From positions 1,922,001-1,986,000 of the forward strand of contig NZ_OZ241747.1 of assembly GCF_965201005.1 (NCBI RefSeq): a stretch of DNA of 64,000 nt, written 5' to 3'. The notes under the pieces are model-generated. The model made no database searches. It was not told the DNA's origin and saw nothing but the letters and a program-made list of their open reading frames with translations. The position numbers and the translations under genes were made by a program. Shown in pieces: positions 60,047-64,000 of the stretch. This DNA comes from Mucilaginibacter_A sp965201005. Its GTDB lineage: Bacteria; Bacteroidota; Bacteroidia; Sphingobacteriales; Sphingobacteriaceae. Numbering within the stretch: the stretch's first letter is position 1; every line of letters starts with the position of its first letter.

Positions 60047-61102
60047 ATGAACAAAACCATTCCCAGCCTTAACGGATTACGCGCAATCAGCATTTTTGGT
60101 ATTTTGATCGCGCACGTCCAAATCATGAATTTTCATCGCGCAGATGGCCCCGGCGGACAAATTGGCGTAAGTATTTTTTTTGTGATTTCCGGCTTTCTGA
60201 TCACTTTGCTGCTGCTGAAAGAAGAAGCAGAACATGGCACTATTTCGTTAAAAAACTTTTTTATCAGGCGGTCACTGCGGATTTTTCCGGCTTTTTATTT
60301 CTTGCTTTTTGTTTATTTCCTGCTGCAAATGTGCGGGGTTTTAAATATTGGTTTAAGTTCCTGGCTTTCCTCACTTACTTATACAAAATTTTATTTTGCA
60401 CGCGGCCAAAACGATTGGGAAACAGGCCATATCTGGACTTTAAGCGCCGAGGAGCAGTTTTATCTGATCTGGCCTTTTGTGTTTGTTTATTTAAAAAAAT
60501 TGCGGGCAACGTTTGCAGTAGTTATAATCTTGGTAGTGCCCGCTTTAAGGTTGTTTACAGACATTTCTGTAATGCACTTGTTTACGCGGGCAGATGCTTT
60601 GATGCTGGGTTGCCTGCTGGCAATGCATTATCAAAAAGCGGTATCGTTTTTTAACACAAAACCTGTTGTGGTTTTACTGCTGCCATTTGTAATGTTGCTA
60701 TTTTGTCTGTTCAGCAAGAAATTTTTATTTATGTTGGATGCACAACAAGCCGGTTTAATTTCAAAAGTATTTTTCGGATCATTTGGCAGCATCACCAATT
60801 TATCAATTGCAGCTATCATTATTGTCTCGATCACACACCGTAATAATTTGTATTTTAAGGTTTTGAACAACGAACTGATCAATTATATCGGGAAATTATC
60901 ATACAGTATTTATTTGTGGCAGCAACTTTTTTTCTCAAAAAACACGCTCCCTTTATCCAATTTCCCCATAAATTTGGCGTGCATTTTATTGGCGGCATTG
61001 TTTTCCTACTATTTAATCGAACAGCCATTTTTAAAACTTAAAAAGAGGTTTGTGGAAGTGCAGCCGCCGATTTTAAACCCTGTACAAGTTACAACGGGCT
61101 GA
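60047..61102 (+). CDS. Acyltransferase 3 (OafA/YrhL) membrane protein
   Basis: A 351-residue integral membrane protein with about ten hydrophobic segments. N-terminal SLNGLRAISIFGILIAHV carries the Arg and His of the family; FFVISGFLI and IRRSLRIFPAFYF, and then TLSAEEQFYLIWPF, match the family. It transfers acetyl or other acyl groups to sugars at the cell surface. Substrate unknown; no polysaccharide cluster is adjacent. Between it and mazG (convergent) lie 185 bp with only a near-motif at 61112. Confidence 0.87.
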   Translation: MNKTIPSLNGLRAISIFGILIAHVQIMNFHRADGPGGQIGVSIFFVISGFLITLLLLKEEAEHGTISLKNFFIRRSLRIFPAFYFLLFVYFLLQMCGVLNIGLSSWLSSLTYTKFYFARGQNDWETGHIWTLSAEEQFYLIWPFVFVYLKKLRATFAVVIILVVPALRLFTDISVMHLFTRADALMLGCLLAMHYQKAVSFFNTKPVVVLLLPFVMLLFCLFSKKFLFMLDAQQAGLISKVFFGSFGSITNLSIAAIIIVSITHRNNLYFKVLNNELINYIGKLSYSIYLWQQLFFSKNTLPLSNFPINLACILLAALFSYYLIEQPFLKLKKRFVEVQPPILNPVQVTTG

Positions 61103-61287
61103 AACAGAACGTAAAAGAAGTTTGGAATCAAATAATATTTGCCCGGCATTTGCCACTTCTGCTTATAATTTTTCCAGCCAAAACAAACCATCATTTAACG
61201 ATTTCGGGAGAAGCGATGGCAATTTTCATAAGATAAAAAGAGTATTTATTTGGATACGTTAGATGTTTTAAAATATCTAAAACTATC

Positions 61288-62091
61288 TCAAACCCGTTTT
61301 GCTTCCTCCCAAAAAACATCCATTTCTGCCAGCGTCATATCTTGCAATTGTTTGCCTTGTTCTTTGGCTTTTTGCTCAAGATACTGGAAGCGTTTGATAA
61401 ACTTTTTGTTCGTTTTTTCCAGGGCATTTTCAGGGTTGATATTGATAAAACGTGCGTAATTAATCAGCGAAAACAGCAAATCGCCAAACTCGCCTTCTGC
61501 TTTTTCCATATCGATAGACGCTTCTTTTACCGTATTAAATTCAGCCTTAAATTCTTGTAATTCTTCTTCCACTTTTTCCCAAACCTGGTTTTTATTTTCC
61601 CAGTCGAAGCCAACGCCACGCGCTTTTTCCTGTATCCGCGCAGCTTTGACCAAAGCCGGAAGCGATGCCGGAACGCCGCCCAAAACCGATTTGTTGCCTT
61701 CTTTCAGCTTCAGTTTTTCCCAGTTGCGTTTCACGTCCTGCTCATCGTTCACGTCCGCATCCGCATAAATGTGCGGGTGGCGGTAGATAAGTTTTTCACA
61801 AACACCGTTCAAAACATCGGTAATATCAAAATCACCTTTTTCAGCAGCAATCCGCGCATAAAAAACCAGGTGCATCATTACATCGCCCAGTTCCTTTTTG
61901 ATTTCGGGTTGATCGCCTTCCAAAATGGCATCTGCCAGTTCGTAAGTTTCTTCGATGGTTAGATGGCGCAGCGTTTCCATCGTTTGCTTTTGGTCCCACG
62001 GGCAGTTCTCGCGCAGATCATTCAAAACGGCAAGCAATCTTTCAAAAGCAGCACCCGGGTTTTGTTGCGTAGAAGGAATTGGTAATGGCAT
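61288..62091 (-). CDS. mazG: Nucleoside triphosphate pyrophosphohydrolase MazG
   Basis: A 267-residue protein with two MazG domains. The first has the EExxE metal motif in HLTIEETYELADAIL (about 46-60) and KKELGDVMMHLVFYAR; the second has EELQEFKAEF and EFGDLLFSLINYAR. It hydrolyses NTPs to NMPs and removes noncanonical or excess nucleotides. Length is normal. Promoter box at 62108. Confidence 0.92.
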   Translation of the reverse strand: MPLPIPSTQQNPGAAFERLLAVLNDLRENCPWDQKQTMETLRHLTIEETYELADAILEGDQPEIKKELGDVMMHLVFYARIAAEKGDFDITDVLNGVCEKLIYRHPHIYADADVNDEQDVKRNWEKLKLKEGNKSVLGGVPASLPALVKAARIQEKARGVGFDWENKNQVWEKVEEELQEFKAEFNTVKEASIDMEKAEGEFGDLLFSLINYARFININPENALEKTNKKFIKRFQYLEQKAKEQGKQLQDMTLAEMDVFWEEAKRV

Positions 62092-62107
62092 ATTTTTAGT
62101 TTGAAAC

Positions 62108-62115
62108 CAAAATTA
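62108..62115 (-). promoter_or_regulatory. -7 box for mazG
   Basis: On the minus strand TAATTTTG matches TAnnTTTG, 16 nt before the ATG at 62091. A motif copy (62148) lies upstream. Confidence 0.45.
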
Positions 62116-62171
62116 AAGTTTTTTTGATCAGACAAGTTTTAGGTAGATAAAAACAGCATCATTTTAAATAA

Positions 62172-62207
62172 AAAACCCTGTCGGTTGCAAAAACGACAGG
62201 GTTTTTT
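62172..62207 (-). terminator. Terminator of nitroreductase gene
   Basis: A perfect 12-bp stem AAAACCCTGTCG (62172-62183) with its complement (62194-62205), 10-nt loop and flanking A and T runs. It lies 20 bp past the nitroreductase stop. Confidence 0.85.
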
Positions 62208-62226
62208 GTATCAAAACAAACAGCAA

Positions 62227-62859
62227 TTAAGCCATCTCGATAAATAAGTCTTTTTTCGCACGGCGGACTTTTTTGGCGTTTGCCAGCTGGTCGTTCGCTT
62301 CATCGCGGTAACCTAAAGGCATAATGGCCACGCTGCGTAATCCTCTATCTTGTAAATCAAGCAAAACATCCATACCTAAAGCATCAAAACCTTCCATTGG
62401 CGTGGCGTCAACTTTTTGTTCTGCGGCGGCAGCTAAACCTGTCCCTAAAGCAATGTAAGCCTGTTTGGCAGACCAGTTGAAGCGTTGTTCCTGGGTTAAT
62501 CTTTCAATTGTACCGGCAATAGTGTTGTGGAAACCCTGCAAAGCATCAACCGGAATACCGCGCGTTTCGGCTATATTGTTTATGTAAGCAGTAATATGTG
62601 CTTCTGTTACATCATTCCATGCAGCAAAAACCAGCAAGTGCGAAGCTTCAAAAATTTGCGGTTGATTGTAAGCGACCGGCTGGATTTTTTTGCGAAGTTC
62701 TTCACTTTCAATCACCAAAACAGAAAATGGTTGTAAACCATAAGAGGTTGCAGATAAGCGGATTGCCTCTAAAATATAATCTAATTTTTCCTGCGGAACT
62801 TTTTGTCCGTTCATTCTTTTGGTGGCGTAGCGCCAGTTTAAATCTTGTAACAAGCTCAT
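62227..62859 (-). CDS. NAD(P)H-dependent nitroreductase family oxidoreductase
   Basis: A 210-residue flavoprotein of the NfnB/nitroreductase type. NLNWRYATKRMNGQKV-like N-terminus (RYATKRMNG about 9-17) holds the FMN-binding Arg-Lys; IRLSATSYGLQPFSVLV (about 33-49) the Ser/Leu motif; C-terminal VAIMPLGYRDEAND. It binds FMN and reduces quinones, nitro compounds or other acceptors. Single-gene unit ended by a strong terminator; promoter at 62896. Confidence 0.87.
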   Translation of the reverse strand: MSLLQDLNWRYATKRMNGQKVPQEKLDYILEAIRLSATSYGLQPFSVLVIESEELRKKIQPVAYNQPQIFEASHLLVFAAWNDVTEAHITAYINNIAETRGIPVDALQGFHNTIAGTIERLTQEQRFNWSAKQAYIALGTGLAAAAEQKVDATPMEGFDALGMDVLLDLQDRGLRSVAIMPLGYRDEANDQLANAKKVRRAKKDLFIEMA

Positions 62860-62895
62860 TTTTTTTATTTTTTACTTTCTGTTTACTTTGAAAAT

Positions 62896-62903
62896 CAAAA
62901 GTA
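62896..62903 (-). promoter_or_regulatory. -7 box for nitroreductase gene
   Basis: On the minus strand TACTTTTG matches TAnnTTTG, 36 nt before the ATG at 62859. Confidence 0.5.
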
Positions 62904-62977
62904 AGATAAATACATGTTTAAACACTTAATGTAAATCAAGAAATTAGAACGTTGACTTTTGTATGATAAAAACAGTA

Positions 62978-63661
62978 TTATAAACGCGTTGCCCGGAGCA
63001 TTTCGCGTTTTCCCGGCGCGCCCGGCACTTTTTCAACCTTGAAATTTAGAGATTTTAACTGCCGTTTCAGGTTTCCGGTGATGGCATAAGTAACAAAAAC
63101 GCCGCCGGTTTTCAAAAAAGAAATCGTGTGTGCAATAGCTGTTTCGCCCCACATTTCAGGTTGGTGAACTGCGGCAAAAGCATCAAAATAAAGCACATCA
63201 AATAACTGTGGCGATTCAAAGTTGAGGAGTTCTGTATGCGCCAGTTCCAGCTCGCAAAAACCGTTTATTTTTACTTTGTGATTGATGCAGGAAGGGTACA
63301 TGCCCTGAAAACTTTCCCACAAACTGGAATCAATATATTGCTGATAACCGGTTTGTTTGATCAAATCTGTGTTGAGCGGAAAAGCCTCGATTCCAACATA
63401 ATCCAGTTTGATTTGATTTTGCGTACAATAATCTGCAGTTAATAAAAAGTTTAGTGCGGTTCCTAAACCAACTTCTAAAATTTTTACTTCTTTAATTGGA
63501 TTGCCCGATGCTTCTTTTATCGATATAAAATGTTGCAAGCCCGATTTCAAAAACACATGCCGACTTTCCTGTAAAGCACCATGTTTGGAATGATAGTTTT
63601 CGCCAATTTCTGAATTGAAAATGGTGTTGGAGCCATCGGCAGTTTGAGTGAATTGGAGCAT
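62978..63661 (-). CDS. mnmD: tRNA (mnm5s2U34) methyltransferase MnmD
   Basis: A 227-residue SAM-dependent methyltransferase corresponding to the N-terminal half of MnmC. N-terminus has GENYHSKHGALQESRHVF; the SAM-binding motif is ILEVGLGTALNFLLTA (about 63-78), with the acidic residue in IGIEAFP-like YVGIEAFPL and catalytic region DVLYFDAFA. It completes the wobble modification of tRNA. MnmD as a stand-alone enzyme is usual in Bacteroidota and Firmicutes. Motif copies at 63508 and, after the stop, 62967. Confidence 0.87.
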   Translation of the reverse strand: MLQFTQTADGSNTIFNSEIGENYHSKHGALQESRHVFLKSGLQHFISIKEASGNPIKEVKILEVGLGTALNFLLTADYCTQNQIKLDYVGIEAFPLNTDLIKQTGYQQYIDSSLWESFQGMYPSCINHKVKINGFCELELAHTELLNFESPQLFDVLYFDAFAAVHQPEMWGETAIAHTISFLKTGGVFVTYAITGNLKRQLKSLNFKVEKVPGAPGKREMLRATRL

Positions 63662-63714
63662 GGATAATTAAAAAATTGAAATTTAGTCTATGTAATATAC
63701 AAGTTTTTATAACT

Positions 63715-64000
63715 TTAAATCCCTTTTAATCTCCAAGCAGATGCTGGCCCTTCCAAACCAGGCACTCTCTCTATTATGTTTTCATCACGAAGTTTATAAA
63801 ACTCAATTTTTACTAGGTTTTCTGATTTAATTCCTGTTAGTTCTCGTGCTTGTCTATTGTTAATTGTAGAATTATTTTTTAAAAATTCTAATATAAGTTC
63901 AGTTGGTCTTGCCAAAGGTGTATGGGGTATAGTAACTTTTAAACTTCGATCAGTCTCTTCAATTACTGGTGATTTTAATTTCCATTCCTTCATTTTCTCG
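63715..64000 (-). CDS. ATP-binding regulator C-terminus (AlbA_2 family), partial
   Basis: The 5' part lies beyond the window: the frame stays open to the edge, and the apparent ATG at 63993 is preceded in frame by Glu-Lys codons. The 92 visible residues have a winged-helix-like C-terminal domain with NNRQARELTGIKSENLVKI (about 45-63) and EFYKLRDENIIERV. This matches the C-terminus of AlbA_2 (Schlafen-like) ATP-binding putative regulators. It is A/T-rich relative to the neighbours and has no dispersed motif, so it may be accessory. The full gene is needed to tell. Confidence 0.6.
   Translation of the reverse strand, partial: EKMKEWKLKSPVIEETDRSLKVTIPHTPLARPTELILEFLKNNSTINNRQARELTGIKSENLVKIEFYKLRDENIIERVPGLEGPASAWRLKGI

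Larger units (their letters stand above)
149..63519. repeat. Dispersed 12-bp motif family, 59 exact copies
   Basis: Family with core TAAAA-AC-AGYAT or TAAAA-GA-AGYAT. Plus-strand AC form starts at 149, 4645, 5916, 11539, 11656, 13047, 14247, 22049, 24814, 42955, 44105, 47110, 48954, 55326, 57738, 58685, 62148, 62967. Plus-strand GA form: 7201, 8656, 13285, 15971, 27000, 28823, 37618, 39636, 40218, 41941, 43837, 51248, 52880, 59893. Minus-strand AC form (left end): 862, 1974, 18010, 18078, 18705, 21063, 24835, 35580, 36326, 36542, 38092, 45049, 47092, 49993, 56399, 58401, 60004. Minus-strand GA form: 9644, 32611, 34554, 35037, 37476, 39726, 48130, 52659, 59810, 63508. One-base variants occur at 3891, 3965, 5166, 16366, 26603, 27412, 32197, 37540, 50463, 53178, 54056 and 61518. 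The count was made by eye and may be off by a few. Function unknown; an uptake-sequence-like role is inference. Confidence 0.93.

Noticed and set aside
149..63519. Dispersed motif as a Chi or KOPS strand-directing signal
   Set aside because: Copies are nearly balanced between strands (32 and 27), whereas those signals are strongly strand-biased.

Overview
The window comes from a Bacteroidota chromosome, most likely family Sphingobacteriaceae (Mucilaginibacter/Pedobacter-like). Grounds: Bacteroidota-type -7 boxes (TAnnTTTG) upstream of many genes, few Shine-Dalgarno sequences, a type IX secretion C-terminal sorting domain, and many families typical of the phylum (DUF4199, DUF4142, DUF6799, WbqC, GH3, DUF4202, MnmD). 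The genus is inference.

Layout. 0.2-8 kb: DUF4202, a DinB-like / radical-SAM (SPL family) / M28 peptidase cluster, a BatA-like vWA protein and a dihydroorotase-like protein whose metal-ligand histidines are replaced. 8-16 kb: envelope genes (DUF4199, two GT2 glycosyltransferases, GH3 protein), then dxr, rseP, hscB and tRNA-Leu(CAA). 16-29 kb: small secreted or membrane proteins, DUF1622, HPP, ribE, a nonsense-interrupted gene, an A/T-rich ORF of unknown function, a glycosyltransferase/acyltransferase pair, WbqC, corA, a T9SS-exported protein and an M1 peptidase. 29.1-32.1 kb: an A/T-rich accessory island with a tandem zinc-finger-like small protein, a DUF262/HNH (GmrSD-like) putative defence nuclease, a UVR-motif small protein and a VapBC-like pair, followed by a 21-bp phased repeat array. 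32.6-52 kb: SDR/AraC, nucleoside phosphorylase, AI-2E transporter, thioesterase, double-ABC ATPase, PAS/HisKA protein, a second M1 peptidase, dnaJ-grpE, an FtsE-like ATPase, acyl-CoA reductase/ferredoxin, NlpC/P60, DUF4142 and WD40. 52-59.7 kb: a complete histidine operon hisG-D-C-B-H-A-F-IE on the minus strand, preceded by a 15-residue leader peptide with five consecutive His codons. 60-64 kb: acyltransferase, mazG, nitroreductase, mnmD and the end of an ATP-binding regulator.

The most striking feature is a dispersed 12-bp motif in two versions, TAAAAACAGYAT and TAAAAGAAGYAT. By hand I count 59 exact copies on both strands, about one per 1.1 kb, against well under one expected by chance. About half lie between genes, often at stop codons and twice as inverted pairs forming hairpins; the rest sit inside genes, mostly in preferred reading frames. 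Many are preceded at fixed spacing by an A/T tract. This looks like a DNA-uptake-sequence-type or similarly maintained genomic signal; the function is inference. None is found between 28,835 and 32,196, the A/T-rich island.

Other points: the His leader peptide implies attenuation-type control of the his operon; several promoters sit 5-7 nt from the ATG, suggesting leaderless mRNAs; several genes start with TTG.
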